A DNA stretch of 64,000 nt from Ricordea florida (Eukaryota; Cnidaria; Anthozoa; Corallimorpharia; Ricordeidae), in the NCBI GenBank assembly GCA_949710005.1, contig OX453282.1, positions 14,644,509 through 14,708,508 on the forward strand, read 5' to 3'. Positions 1-9,394 of the stretch are shown piece after piece (positions within the stretch are counted from its first letter, which is position 1; each line of letters opens with the position of its first letter). Position numbers and translations under genes: made by a program. The notes beneath the pieces are model-generated. The model was not told the DNA's origin. It saw only the letters and a program-made list of their open reading frames with translations, and made no database searches.

Positions 1-172
1 TGGCAAGTTTGGCAACGAGTCGTCACGATTTCATTCCAAGCTTTCTTATTTCATTCCAAGCTATAATGTAAACCCATCCTAAACACGATATGTATGAGGA
101 TTTCCATTAACCCAAGAAACAAAGTGTGATAATTGACAAAACACAAACACAACAAGGAATTTGCACTCGCAA
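1..172. other. Flanking sequence left of element 1
   Basis: I see no gene here. A short phrase (atttcattccaag) is repeated twice near the start. The last five bases (CGCAA, 168-172) are the left copy of the target duplication of element 1. Confidence 0.5.
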
Positions 173-196
173 AGTAGTATGTTACCGTAAAAATAG

Positions 197-372
197 GCCG
201 ATTTTAAGATTTATTTTTGTAAGCCGATTTTAAGATTTATTTTTGTAAGCCGATTTTAAGATTTATTTTTGTAAGCCGATTTTAAGATTTATTTTTGTAA
301 GCCGATTTTAAGATTTATTTTTGTAAGCCGATTTTAAGATTTATTTTTGTAAGCCGATTTTAAGATTTTTTT
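197..372 (+). repeat. 26-bp tandem array in left TIR
   Basis: Units of GCCGATTTTAAGATTTATTT plus TTGTAA start at 197, 223, 249, 275, 301 and 327, with a partial seventh unit at 353. There are no variable spacers. It lies between the tip of the element and the promoter of the polymerase gene, so it could bind a replication or transcription factor, but nothing shows that directly. Confidence 0.92.
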
Positions 373-390
373 CAAAAAAATGAATTATAG

Positions 391-400
391 TTTAAAGATT
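391..400 (+). promoter_or_regulatory. Element 1 promoter motif before polymerase gene
   Basis: TTTAAAGATT lies 19 nt before the ATG at 420. The same motif at a similar distance precedes most gene clusters of this element and both genes of element 3. Confidence 0.7.
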
Positions 401-419
401 TAAAATAATTTTATGAAGT

Positions 420-3400
420 ATGGAACAATTAAAAGATTATGAATTAAAAAAAATTGTAAAAGAATTGAGAATACCTGGTTGGTCTAGTTTACGTAAAGCG
501 GAAAAAATTCAAGCATTGCGAGAGAGGGGAATTAATACAAATGAAGATTTGGAAAATTACCGACAAAGACCACAAACTCCAGAGGGGCCAAATCCAAGAC
601 CGCGTATACCAACACCAAGACCACAAACTACAGCGGAGCCGCCCCCCATAAAAAATATGACTAATCAAAAGAAAAGTCTTATACCTAGACCAATTCAAAA
701 ACCTAGACCTAGAATTGGGAAAAATATTCCTACTGCTCGACCACAATATTATCAGCCACAACAACCATATTATCCACAATATTATCAGCCACAACAACCA
801 TATTATCCACAATATTATCAGCCACAACAACCATATTATCCACAATATTATCAGCCACAACAACCATATTATCCACAATATTATCAGCCACAACAACCAT
901 ATTATCCACAATATTATCAGCCACAACAACCATATTATCCATATTTTAATCCTCAACCTTATCAATATCCATTTTATCAAACGCAACAACAGGAACAAAT
1001 ATTACAACAACAGGAACAAATATTACAACAACAGGAACAAATATTACAACAACAAGAACAAATATTACAAAATAAAACATATATTAAAGAAGGTGTTACA
1101 GATTATGAGAAGGAGGGTGCTAGACCTAAAGAATTAAAACCACAGAATACTTCAAAAAAACTTGAAAGAGAGGAAGATTTAATTATAGGTAGGGGTTATG
1201 AGAAGGAAGGTGATAAAACTAAACGAAACAGAACAACAACCCTTAGAATATTTCCAATAATACCTCCTGAAAATGAAGAAATACTTCAAAATATAACCGA
1301 AAGAAATGAAAACATTTTTCAAATTAGGAGAGATCTAGATAATGACTTATCAGAAACAATTTATAATGAATTGGAACCAAAAATAGAAATGCGATCAAGA
1401 ATTGTTATTAGTTTTAGCTCTTTGATTCATAGAGGTAATGGGGAAATAATTAATTATCATCACACATTTAGGAATGAGGGGTCTTTTTCCATGCTTTCGG
1501 AAATAAAAGATTATATTGAGAGGTGTGAGGGACAAAGATTGAGTTTGGAGGGTATTGCTTGGAGCAGGGCATACTTACCACCATCTAAAATAATTGATAA
1601 AAAAGGTGCTCATGAAGGGAGAGTTGAATTTACAGAAGTAAAAGTGAAAGTTATTCACAGTAGCGAGCCTCTAATTGGGTGTGGAAAATTACCAGAACAC
1701 CTTAGTAATAAAAAATGCCTTTACGCTGTCGATGGTAAGGATGATAATATGTGCTTTTGGCGGTGCATGGCTATTAAATTGAACATTATTGGTGGTAAAG
1801 AAAGACCTGAGAAAGACATAGAAAAACTAGCTCTGAAATTGGCCCGAGATTTTTATAATAACCAAAAATTGAAAGCTTCAGAAGTTATACCGACAAAACT
1901 TGTTGATTTTGAAAAAATCGCAAAAATGTTTTCCATTAACATTCGTGTTTACGAACAAAAAGAAATATTAAAAGACGAAATTTGGAAACTAATTTTTGGT
2001 AAAGGACAGTTCAAAGATAATTTACCTTGTTTAGATATTGGACTTCATGAGGGACACTGTTTTTTCATAAAGGATATAGATATGCTATCCAAAAAATGGG
2101 AATGTTTAGGATGCAAACAAATATTTAACCGTCATGACTATCTTGGTGAACACGTAAAAAATAACAGCTGTAAAGGAGGAAAAACAGAAGTAATACTTAC
2201 AGGTAAAAAGATAAATCACATTCGCGGAAGTTCTGAAAAAGTTTTTTATGGTGGTAATACACAATTTAGCTATAAAGCTTGTAGATGGATAGATGAACAA
2301 TCTAAGATTATAGGAAAACATATTCATCACGCTTTATGTGGTCATGGTGGTGAAAGGTGTGTTAAAGATGGAAGTGGAAATGAGATTTTTTTGGTGGATG
2401 GGTACGAACCTGAGACCAATACTGTTTTTGAGTTTTATGGGTGTAAATGGCACGGTTGTCCATGTTCAAACGAAGATAAAACTAACTATAATGAAACAAA
2501 ACAAAGAGAAAAGATTATTAAAGATTTGGGGTATAGTGTTGTATCAGTTTGGGAGTGTGAAAAACCTAAATTGAGTGATACATGGTTTGAGAAGAAATTT
2601 ATCCCGCACAAAGATTTTATTGCTTATGATTTTGAGGCAATATTACAAAAAGATTTTCAACAGATTACTGATGATTTATCTTTTAACCAAACACATATAC
2701 CGGTTAGCGTTGCAATACATGATACTCGTGAAAAAGAACCAACATTTATTATAAATTCAAATCCTGATGATCTTGTTAAAGAATTTGTTGAAAATTTGGA
2801 AAAGAGAAGAAAAAAGATTGTTGAAAAGGTTAAAAAAGAATATCCATTACCTGACCAAGATTCTATACCAAAGAAAGTTTTAGAGGAGTATGAAAAATGG
2901 TGTAATCAAGTTCCTGTTTTAGGGTTTAATAGTGGAAAGTATGATATTAATATGATTAAAAGATATTTTGTAAAAAACATGACTGATAAAACTAAGGATA
3001 TTTTTGTTGCAAGGAATGCGAATAAATATATGTTTTTGTCAACCCCAAAATTTAAATTCTTGGATGTAATGTATTACCTTGCACCTGGGCTTTCTTTTGA
3101 TAAGTGGTGTAAAGCAAACAATTGCGAAGCCAAAAAACTTGTATTTCCCTATGAATGGATGGATAGTTATGATAAGCTTTATCACGTTGGGCCAGTAAAA
3201 CATGAAGACTTTTACTCAAGTTTGAAACAGAAAAATATTTCCTTAGAAGAATATGAAGATTTTAAGAGTGAATTCAAAAAGAGGGGGTGTGTTACAATGA
3301 TGGATTGGTTGAGGGAGTATAACCTACACGACGTTATACCTTTTAGAGAAGCTTTAGAAAAAACAAGGGCTATGTATTATCCTGATAAAATCGATATATT

Positions 3401-5141
3401 AAAAGATGCAGTATCCATCCCCGGGGTCTCAATGATGTATGTTCTAAATAAATACCAAAAAGTGAAAAAGAAAGGTGATCCTGAATTATTTGCTCCTGGA
3501 AAATATTGTGTTCATAAATGTAATAAAATTTGTAATAAAGTGTTTTGTAAAAAATGTCACCAGATATTGAAAGATTGTAAGACATGCGACAAAAACAAAA
3601 TTTATAAACTTTTGAAAACTGGTATGGTTGGGGGGCCTAGTATCATATTTATGCGTTATGCCGAGTTGGGAAAAACAAAGATTCGTTCTAATAAATATAA
3701 ATTTCCTAAAAATTGTGTAAGAATTGTTGGTTATGATGCAAATGGGCTATATCTTTTTGCAGCGGGGCAAAAAATGCCATGTGGAAAAGGAGAATGTATT
3801 GAGGTTGAAAACCCAACAGATCCTGAATTTATTAAGAAGATTTGTAAAGATATTCTTGATGGTAAACTTTTTGGATTTTGCCAAGTTGATATAAATGTTC
3901 CAGAAAACCTAAAAGAAAAGTTTGAAGAGTTCTCACCGCTATTTGTGGTGGATAATGTTCCCGAATATTTGGTCCCTGAACACATGAAAGAATATCAAAA
4001 AGCTACAGGTAGAAAACACCTAAAAGATAATAAAAAATTACTAGGGGTTACAAATGCAAAAGAGATACTTTTATATACAGAATTGATCGAATGGTATCTT
4101 AATCACGGTTTGGAGATTACAGCTATTCACAATATTTTGAAGTATGAACCAGGAACACCATTTGAATGGTTTCCCGAAGAGGTGGCTAACGCTAGAAGAG
4201 ATGGAGATATTGAGGATATGATAAAATTGTTAATTATAGCTTTTAATAAAAAAAAGAAAGATAAGGTAGAAAATGTTATTAATGAATTAAAACAATTCCC
4301 TGATGTCGTGCCATTTATTGAAGAGCATAAAGACATTAAAGTATTGATTGAAAAACTAAGGCCAAAGTATAAAGGCTGTAAAGCATTAGCTGATACTTAC
4401 AAACTGAAAGGAAATTCATTCTATGGGAAAATGATAGAAGATAAAGAAAAACAAAAAAACACAAAGTATACTCAGGATGAGCGTGAGGTTGAAAAAGACT
4501 TAAGATCCCCATTTTTTGAAGATCTTAATGAAATAAATGAGACATACGAAATAATAAAACGAAAGAAAAACATAACAATAGACAGGCCTTATCAATGTGG
4601 TATAGCGGTATATCAGCTAGCCAAACTTCGAATGTTGGAATTTTATTACGATTTTCTTGATAAATATGTGGATAGAAAGGATTTTGAGTTGATACAAATG
4701 GATACAGATTCTATGTACATGGCAATTTCGGCTGAAAAATTGGACAATATTATAAAAACAGAAATGCAAAAAGAATACTTCAATGGAGGAAAAGAAAAAT
4801 TCCTATCAACATCGAAATATCACGAAAAGACCCCGGGGCTGTTCAAGTTGGAGTTTGATGGTGTTAGAATGATTGCAATTTCATCAAAATGTTATTACGC
4901 AGAGGATGAGAATGGAAAAGTAAAGTATAGTTGTAAAGGAACCATTCATAATCAAAACGAAATGACCTGGGATAGGTACATGTCAGCTTTGAATGGATCG
5001 ATTGATATGGCAAAAAATACGGGATTTAGAGTCAATGACAACCAAATTGTGACATATACACAAATTAAAAAGGGATTGAACGCATATTATGATAAAAGAA
5101 TAGTTGATGATGATGGCATTCACACATACCCCGTTTCTTAA
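420..5141 (+). CDS. Protein-primed family B DNA polymerase (pPolB), element 1
   Basis: This 1573-residue protein would replicate the element from protein-primed ends. Residues 1-50 form a SAP/Rho_N-like helical module shared with the protein at 14558-15265 through the TIR. Residues 109-175 are a Tyr/Gln/Pro repeat (33-bp units) and 189-217 a QEQILQ repeat (21-bp units). Around 432-545 is an OTU-like region with a Cys in a CFWRC motif and a later HEGHCFF. A zinc-finger-like segment follows at 560-590. Near 659-681 is an endonuclease-like motif (VDGYEPET and YGCKWHGC). Exonuclease motifs are YDFEA (about 737), GFNSGKYD (about 838) and LHD (about 968). Polymerase motifs are YDANGLY (about 1105), KGNSFYGK (about 1330) and DTDS (1428). 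The frame is unbroken and the start is the first ATG after the promoter motif. Confidence 0.95.
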   Translation: MEQLKDYELKKIVKELRIPGWSSLRKAEKIQALRERGINTNEDLENYRQRPQTPEGPNPRPRIPTPRPQTTAEPPPIKNMTNQKKSLIPRPIQKPRPRIGKNIPTARPQYYQPQQPYYPQYYQPQQPYYPQYYQPQQPYYPQYYQPQQPYYPQYYQPQQPYYPQYYQPQQPYYPYFNPQPYQYPFYQTQQQEQILQQQEQILQQQEQILQQQEQILQNKTYIKEGVTDYEKEGARPKELKPQNTSKKLEREEDLIIGRGYEKEGDKTKRNRTTTLRIFPIIPPENEEILQNITERNENIFQIRRDLDNDLSETIYNELEPKIEMRSRIVISFSSLIHRGNGEIINYHHTFRNEGSFSMLSEIKDYIERCEGQRLSLEGIAWSRAYLPPSKIIDKKGAHEGRVEFTEVKVKVIHSSEPLIGCGKLPEHLSNKKCLYAVDGKDDNMCFWRCMAIKLNIIGGKERPEKDIEKLALKLARDFYNNQKLKASEVIPTKLVDFEKIAKMFSINIRVYEQKEILKDEIWKLIFGKGQFKDNLPCLDIGLHEGHCFFIKDIDMLSKKWECLGCKQIFNRHDYLGEHVKNNSCKGGKTEVILTGKKINHIRGSSEKVFYGGNTQFSYKACRWIDEQSKIIGKHIHHALCGHGGERCVKDGSGNEIFLVDGYEPETNTVFEFYGCKWHGCPCSNEDKTNYNETKQREKIIKDLGYSVVSVWECEKPKLSDTWFEKKFIPHKDFIAYDFEAILQKDFQQITDDLSFNQTHIPVSVAIHDTREKEPTFIINSNPDDLVKEFVENLEKRRKKIVEKVKKEYPLPDQDSIPKKVLEEYEKWCNQVPVLGFNSGKYDINMIKRYFVKNMTDKTKDIFVARNANKYMFLSTPKFKFLDVMYYLAPGLSFDKWCKANNCEAKKLVFPYEWMDSYDKLYHVGPVKHEDFYSSLKQKNISLEEYEDFKSEFKKRGCVTMMDWLREYNLHDVIPFREALEKTRAMYYPDKIDILKDAVSIPGVSMMYVLNKYQKVKKKGDPELFAPGKYCVHKCNKICNKVFCKKCHQILKDCKTCDKNKIYKLLKTGMVGGPSIIFMRYAELGKTKIRSNKYKFPKNCVRIVGYDANGLYLFAAGQKMPCGKGECIEVENPTDPEFIKKICKDILDGKLFGFCQVDINVPENLKEKFEEFSPLFVVDNVPEYLVPEHMKEYQKATGRKHLKDNKKLLGVTNAKEILLYTELIEWYLNHGLEITAIHNILKYEPGTPFEWFPEEVANARRDGDIEDMIKLLIIAFNKKKKDKVENVINELKQFPDVVPFIEEHKDIKVLIEKLRPKYKGCKALADTYKLKGNSFYGKMIEDKEKQKNTKYTQDEREVEKDLRSPFFEDLNEINETYEIIKRKKNITIDRPYQCGIAVYQLAKLRMLEFYYDFLDKYVDRKDFELIQMDTDSMYMAISAEKLDNIIKTEMQKEYFNGGKEKFLSTSKYHEKTPGLFKLEFDGVRMIAISSKCYYAEDENGKVKYSCKGTIHNQNEMTWDRYMSALNGSIDMAKNTGFRVNDNQIVTYTQIKKGLNAYYDKRIVDDDGIHTYPVS
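746..1070 (+). repeat. Two coding minisatellites inside the polymerase gene
   Basis: About six 33-bp units encode YYQPQQPYYPQ. They are followed at about 985-1070 by four 21-bp units encoding QEQILQQ. Both keep the reading frame. The long ORFs on the other strand and in other frames here are by-products of this repetition. Confidence 0.9.
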
Positions 5142-5166
5142 ATTGGCTTTGCCGGCCCGAAGGAAA

Positions 5167-6150
5167 TTATTTCAAAACAGAATTAGGCGGTAAATCAGTA
5201 TCAAAAGGTACAACTTGAAGCTCCTCCCTTACAAAACCACGTCTTGGACCATCAAATAAATAATATAAAACTGGTTGATTAGGAGAAACCCTACTTCCCG
5301 AAATATCATAAACTTTGATACTCCAAATAGGATCAGTAGCTCTTCTTCGTTCTCCACCTTCAAGCTCTCCAGGAGCAAGTAAGTATCTAACCTTAACCTC
5401 AATTGGTAGTCTCACTTCATCAAGACCAACAACTCTCTTATATTTTTTAGGTTCAATATCAACTTTTTTCTGTTTTATAGCCTCATCGGGCTCTTTACCA
5501 GTTATTCTAGTTGGTGTATTATTCAAATTTTTTATAGTATCTGGTAATCGTTTCACCCATACTCTTGATCTTTCATCACTAATCATTTCTTGTGCATATT
5601 GATGACTAAATAATCTTTCACCCAATATTCTATTTGCTCTTTCTACAAATGCTTGAGCTCTATGATTTCCAGCTTCACTTATTTGGATTTTTACATTATG
5701 GTAATTCATAAGTTTTGTAACCTCACCCATAAATTCTCTTCCAGGATCAACAATTAATGTTTTAGGATATTTTAACTTTCTGGAATATATTTTTTCAAAA
5801 GCATTTGAAATTTCTCGACTTTCTTTTGAGGTTAACGGTTCAGCATCTTTGTATCTCGAGGCCACATCAACCACAACTAATGCATATTTATATGTTTTTC
5901 TTCCAACTCTATCATGCGGTAAAAATAATAAATCCGCTTGGTGAATCTGATTAGGTTTATCCACAGTCCAGTGCGGCCTAGGAATATACTTTGGGGCTGG
6001 TAGATATATTTGCCAAATTGCCTGTTTCTGAAGCCATCTTTTTGATACATCTTCACTTACTTTCGCTTTTTCAGCTAATTTATTAATCGCAGAATATCCT
6101 TTCCAATAACCATCAGTTGAATAATATATTTTAGATAAAGTAGAAATCAT
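5167..6150 (-). CDS. Retroviral-type (RVE) integrase, element 1
   Basis: This 327-residue protein has the integrase catalytic core with D73 (HQAD), D135 (IVDPGREF) and E170 (AFVERANR), spaced D-x61-D-x34-E. It would cut and join element ends into host DNA, which fits the short target duplication. The N-terminal 60 residues look like a helical domain, without an obvious HHCC finger. The C-terminal 100 residues are basic and have no chromodomain, unlike the integrase of the second Polinton. It ends 25 bp from the polymerase stop, tail to tail, and diverges from the capsid gene, whose promoter motif overlaps this gene's ATG. Confidence 0.93.
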   Translation of the reverse strand: MISTLSKIYYSTDGYWKGYSAINKLAEKAKVSEDVSKRWLQKQAIWQIYLPAPKYIPRPHWTVDKPNQIHQADLLFLPHDRVGRKTYKYALVVVDVASRYKDAEPLTSKESREISNAFEKIYSRKLKYPKTLIVDPGREFMGEVTKLMNYHNVKIQISEAGNHRAQAFVERANRILGERLFSHQYAQEMISDERSRVWVKRLPDTIKNLNNTPTRITGKEPDEAIKQKKVDIEPKKYKRVVGLDEVRLPIEVKVRYLLAPGELEGGERRRATDPIWSIKVYDISGSRVSPNQPVLYYLFDGPRRGFVREELQVVPFDTDLPPNSVLK

Positions 6151-6159
6151 TTAAAGATT
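6150..6159 (+). promoter_or_regulatory. Promoter motif before the capsid gene
   Basis: TTTAAAGATT lies 25 nt before the ATG at 6185. Its first base is part of the integrase start codon on the other strand. Confidence 0.65.
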
Positions 6160-6184
6160 ACTCCGCACTTCCTTAAAATAAAAT

Positions 6185-7426
6185 ATGTCAACCATATCTG
6201 AAAAAATTAACCCAAACAGAATTCCAAGAGAGCCACTCGGTTTGAAATCGGAATCAACATTGCATAGAATTACTCTCAATCCATCATCAGCTAATCCTGG
6301 AGAAACGCTGTACACAAATATCCCAAAACTTTCTGAAAATTTAGTTATTGTACCAGGAAGTGTATATCTAGTATTTAACTTGACTGTTGAAGGGCATGAA
6401 GATAACACCCTAGTGAATAATGTAGGTAGTAACCTTGTATCCAGACTCAAGGTTCTTTTTGGCGGTGAAACACTACAGGATACTCAAAGATATGATCTAT
6501 TTCAAACCTACCATGACTTATTTTTAACAGAGGAAGAACGTGAGGATAGATTAAAACAAGGCATTTCTTCTGAAAACATGAGGAAGCTACGGACAAATGC
6601 AGGTGATAAGGTAGACACAGATGCAAAGGAAGTAGCACTTGCAGTAGTACACAACACCAAGTACCATATCCCACTAAACCATCCTATTCTCAACGATCAT
6701 GGTGTTTTCTACCCAAAAGCATTAGATCATCAACTAATATTTGAGATTACACTGGCTCCAGTTAACGATATAGTTGTTTATTCTGATAATACAAAGACTC
6801 CAACTTATAAAATAAAAAACCTCGAGTTGGAATATTCTTGCATATCAAGTGAATACTTAGCTCGTGAGGCACAGGCAGCTTATCAGGTTGGAAAGGGATT
6901 TTTTTACGAGAATGTAACCCTACACAAAACTTTTACCATATCCAGGCCTACAGACAGCGTGATAAACCAGCATATTAATCTACCAAGAAGGTCAATTACG
7001 GGGATATTATGTATTTTTACATTACCAACCTCAGCAGGAGCCCGCGATTCTGAGAATTTTTTCAATCCAGGTATAACCTCAATCAATATAGATGTTAATG
7101 GTGTACCAAATCGTTTCTACTCTAAGGGAATGGTTCCTTCAGACCTGTGGGAGTCGGTAAAGAAACGTTTCAGTGGTTCTTCACGTTGGTCAATAAAGGA
7201 AAAAGATTTTTATAGTAAAAAGTTTGCTCTGTGGTTGGATTTGAGAACTCACCCGGATAATGGTATTCATGGAGGGGGTCTAGCCTTAAATAACGCGCAG
7301 GATGGTGTAAAAATAGAGATGAAAAGAAAAGTTAGTGGATCTGGTATTATGACTTGTTATATGTTTGTGGTAGCTGATGCATTAATGGAGGTTATGAATT
7401 CAAATTTAAGATCAATCATGTACTAA
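6185..7426 (+). CDS. Candidate major capsid protein, element 1
   Basis: This 413-residue protein is rich in beta-type sequence, with no membrane segment or enzyme motif. It sits directly upstream of the packaging ATPase, the place of the double-jelly-roll capsid protein in Polintons and adintoviruses. It is somewhat shorter than the usual Polinton capsid protein. The N-terminal half has a SLRV-like strand pattern around VSRLKVLFGGETL (about residues 84-96), and the C-terminal half carries FALWLDLRTHPDN (about 349-361). The identification rests on position, size and general character, not on a diagnostic motif. A structure prediction showing two stacked jelly rolls would settle it. Confidence 0.65.
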   Translation: MSTISEKINPNRIPREPLGLKSESTLHRITLNPSSANPGETLYTNIPKLSENLVIVPGSVYLVFNLTVEGHEDNTLVNNVGSNLVSRLKVLFGGETLQDTQRYDLFQTYHDLFLTEEEREDRLKQGISSENMRKLRTNAGDKVDTDAKEVALAVVHNTKYHIPLNHPILNDHGVFYPKALDHQLIFEITLAPVNDIVVYSDNTKTPTYKIKNLELEYSCISSEYLAREAQAAYQVGKGFFYENVTLHKTFTISRPTDSVINQHINLPRRSITGILCIFTLPTSAGARDSENFFNPGITSINIDVNGVPNRFYSKGMVPSDLWESVKKRFSGSSRWSIKEKDFYSKKFALWLDLRTHPDNGIHGGGLALNNAQDGVKIEMKRKVSGSGIMTCYMFVVADALMEVMNSNLRSIMY

Positions 7427-7436
7427 CTTAAAAATC

Positions 7437-8063
7437 ATGGAAGATTTGCGAGATAAAATACCATTCCATTGTATCATAACTGGACCAACAAATTGTGGAA
7501 AAACAAAGTACTTAATTGAACAACTCCGAGGTCCTTTCCGAAAAGTTTTTGAATATATTGTTTTAATTTGCCCAACTTATTCTAAAAATAAAACATATCA
7601 TAATTTTGCCCGCGGGGACAAGAGATTCTTTGTATTATCACCCGATGCAAGTAAAGTGGATGAGATTAACGGGTTATTAAATGATTGTCAAACTTTGTTC
7701 TCTGGAACAAATACACTAATAATTTTAGATGATTGTGCCGTTTCTAATGATCTGAAAAAACGATCTAATAAATTTATTGATTTAGCATTCTCTGGAAGAC
7801 ATCATGGATTATCAATGTGGGTTCTAACTCAGCAGCTAACGTCGATATCAAAACCATTCCGTGAAAATGTGGCTTGCGTTGTTACTTTCCATAATCCATC
7901 GCAAAAAGGTATGAAGATGTTTTTCGAAGATTATGGTGGTGATTTGGATTATGAAATGAGCAAAAAGTTTGTTCAACTTCTAAAAACTGAAAAATATTCT
8001 AGGTTATGTTTATCTTTACGCTACCCATTTAATTGCTATTTAGAGATTCCCGAGGTGATTTAA
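7437..8063 (+). CDS. A32-like genome-packaging ATPase, element 1
   Basis: This 208-residue protein has a Walker A motif GPTNCGKT at residues 16-23 and a Walker B motif LIILDD near residue 95, followed by a sensor-like LTQQ. It belongs to the FtsK/HerA-derived packaging ATPases of Polintons, virophages and large DNA viruses, and would drive DNA into capsids. It starts 10 nt after the capsid stop without its own promoter motif, so it is probably expressed from the capsid transcript. Confidence 0.88.
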   Translation: MEDLRDKIPFHCIITGPTNCGKTKYLIEQLRGPFRKVFEYIVLICPTYSKNKTYHNFARGDKRFFVLSPDASKVDEINGLLNDCQTLFSGTNTLIILDDCAVSNDLKKRSNKFIDLAFSGRHHGLSMWVLTQQLTSISKPFRENVACVVTFHNPSQKGMKMFFEDYGGDLDYEMSKKFVQLLKTEKYSRLCLSLRYPFNCYLEIPEVI

Positions 8064-8068
8064 AAAAG

Positions 8069-8608
8069 ATGACAAACGTTGAAGATTACATTGAAGAAAA
8101 GACAGACCAACCATCGGAAAAAGATGATGATGAACTTGAAATAAAAAAAGAATCACTTGCCATTCTCGCAGCGCTAGGAACAACAAAGGAATATTTGGGG
8201 GTTGAAATGAGTTTGGGTGATATAAAGAGACTAACAGAAAAAGATGTTGAAAAATATTTTAATCGATATCAAGCGGTAATGGGTAAGAAAATTAACGGCG
8301 GATTGGTAGATTCATCCCTTCAATTAGTTTCAAAACTTATTTCATATTTAGTTCCGGTTGATGATATAGAATCTCTTTGTAATGATTTGAAGAATGATGA
8401 TTTGGTTAATCGTGAACTTACAAACATTGTGGGTCTCTTAGCATTGAAAGCAGGAAGGTTGACAGCACTTGCTAGCGGGCTATTCCAGGTTGCTAAACAC
8501 ATCAAATTCAACAAAATTCAACAAGTTAAAAGTACAATTACAGATGATTTTAACAAAACTGAACAGGATACTAAGCAAGATTCTAATGGGTATGATACTG
8601 TTTACTAA
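8069..8608 (+). CDS. Conserved-looking unknown protein behind ATPase
   Basis: This encodes about 179 residues from the ATG at 8069, five bases after the ATPase stop. An upstream ATG at 8033 in the same frame overlaps the ATPase and is less likely. The N-terminus is acidic. The rest is helical, with a weakly hydrophobic stretch (GLLALKAGRLTALASGLFQV). I do not recognise the family. Its place at the end of the capsid-ATPase cluster suggests a structural or assembly role, which is inference. Confidence 0.7.
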   Translation: MTNVEDYIEEKTDQPSEKDDDELEIKKESLAILAALGTTKEYLGVEMSLGDIKRLTEKDVEKYFNRYQAVMGKKINGGLVDSSLQLVSKLISYLVPVDDIESLCNDLKNDDLVNRELTNIVGLLALKAGRLTALASGLFQVAKHIKFNKIQQVKSTITDDFNKTEQDTKQDSNGYDTVY

Positions 8609-8646
8609 GCATACCATTATTTTATTTACATATCATTCCTAAGCGG

Positions 8647-8656
8647 TCTAAAGATT
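8647..8656 (+). promoter_or_regulatory. Promoter motif, TCTA form
   Basis: TCTAAAGATT is followed by TCTTAATGAT and AGTAAAA-like sequence. It lies 20 nt before the ATG at 8677. Confidence 0.65.
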
Positions 8657-8676
8657 TCTTAATGATATGTAAAATA

Positions 8677-9123
8677 ATGTCTGACCAAACTGAACGAATT
8701 GAAGGAGGAACAGAAGTTGAGCAAATTACTAGAGATCCCTCCAAAGAGGAACAAAAAACAACAAGTAATGTTTCTAAAAAGAAAGACCCTAAAAAGGTTG
8801 CTGCTGGTAAGAAACTGGCGGAATATAATAAAAAAGCTAAAGAAGCATTAGCTAGGGAAATGAAACGTGAAAGGGAACAAGAGGTGCAAAATGAAAATAC
8901 AGAAAGTGAGTATAATCAAGAAAAGACAAATAATGAATCTAAAGCTTGGCTTCCGGAGCTATCTTTTACCACTGTTTTATCCATTGTTGGAATAGGGTTT
9001 ACAGCATTTGATATGTTTATGAGATACCGACAAAAGGAGGATAATAAAAATAGAATACCTGATTTATCGCAAGTTACTCAATTACCACAGCCGCCAGATC
9101 GACCAAAAATTGGAATGATGTAA
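8677..9123 (+). CDS. Small charged protein with one membrane segment
   Basis: This 148-residue protein has a lysine/glutamate-rich N-terminal two thirds (about 1-85) that could form a coiled coil. A hydrophobic segment follows near residues 90-110 (TVLSIVGIGFTAFDMF), then a short basic and proline-rich tail. The start at 8677 was chosen over 8662 because of its spacing from the promoter motif. The function is unknown. It is one of five consecutive genes here with predicted membrane segments. Confidence 0.7.
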   Translation: MSDQTERIEGGTEVEQITRDPSKEEQKTTSNVSKKKDPKKVAAGKKLAEYNKKAKEALAREMKREREQEVQNENTESEYNQEKTNNESKAWLPELSFTTVLSIVGIGFTAFDMFMRYRQKEDNKNRIPDLSQVTQLPQPPDRPKIGMM

Positions 9124-9140
9124 TGTAAACCCTAAAGGGA

Positions 9141-9150
9141 TCTAAAGATT
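9141..9150 (+). promoter_or_regulatory. Promoter motif, TCTA form
   Basis: TCTAAAGATT lies 23 nt before the ATG at 9174 and is followed by the conserved TCTTGCTGATG and GTAAAA. Confidence 0.65.
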
Positions 9151-9173
9151 TCTTGCTGATGTAGTAAAAAATT

Positions 9174-9392
9174 ATGAACGCTGAAAACAAACTTGTGAAA
9201 ACTGTTACCGATTCAGCAGTCCTTATTGGATTAGCAGCTTTAGTTGGATATGTAGCTAAAAAAGCCATGAGAGAATCATTTATGAACGATCCCTCCTCAA
9301 GTATTACAAACTATGCCAAATGGGTGGTTGTATTGTCGGGTAGTATGTACCTAAAAACATATTTAGAGGATCAAAAGATTTTACCAAATTAA
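9174..9392 (+). CDS. 72-residue two-helix membrane protein
   Basis: Two hydrophobic segments are visible, LIGLAALVGYVA (about residues 18-30) and WVVVLSGSMYL (about 50-60). The family is not recognised. The next gene starts only two bases after its stop, so the two are probably co-transcribed. Confidence 0.65.
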   Translation: MNAENKLVKTVTDSAVLIGLAALVGYVAKKAMRESFMNDPSSSITNYAKWVVVLSGSMYLKTYLEDQKILPN

Positions 9393-9394
9393 AC

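Larger units (their letters stand above)
173..673 (+). repeat. Left terminal inverted repeat of element 1
   Basis: This matches the reverse complement of 15003-15434. The match runs through the tandem 26-bp array and the promoter motif, and on into the first 80 or so codons of the polymerase gene. The left copy is longer mainly because it has three more 26-bp units. Because the repeat covers a promoter and a coding start, both ends of the element begin an inward gene with the same N-terminus. Confidence 0.88.

Noticed and set aside
197-372. CRISPR-like array
   Set aside because: The 26-bp units are directly adjacent, with no unique spacers, and the context is a eukaryotic virus-like element.
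489-1137. Long ORFs in other frames and on the minus strand over the start of the polymerase gene
   Set aside because: They arise from the 33-bp and 21-bp coding repeats, whose period is a multiple of three so every frame stays open. The products are low-complexity.
5167-6150. Element 1 integrase as part of an LTR retrotransposon
   Set aside because: There are no LTRs, RT or gag nearby, and the gene lies inside the TIRs with polymerase and capsid genes.
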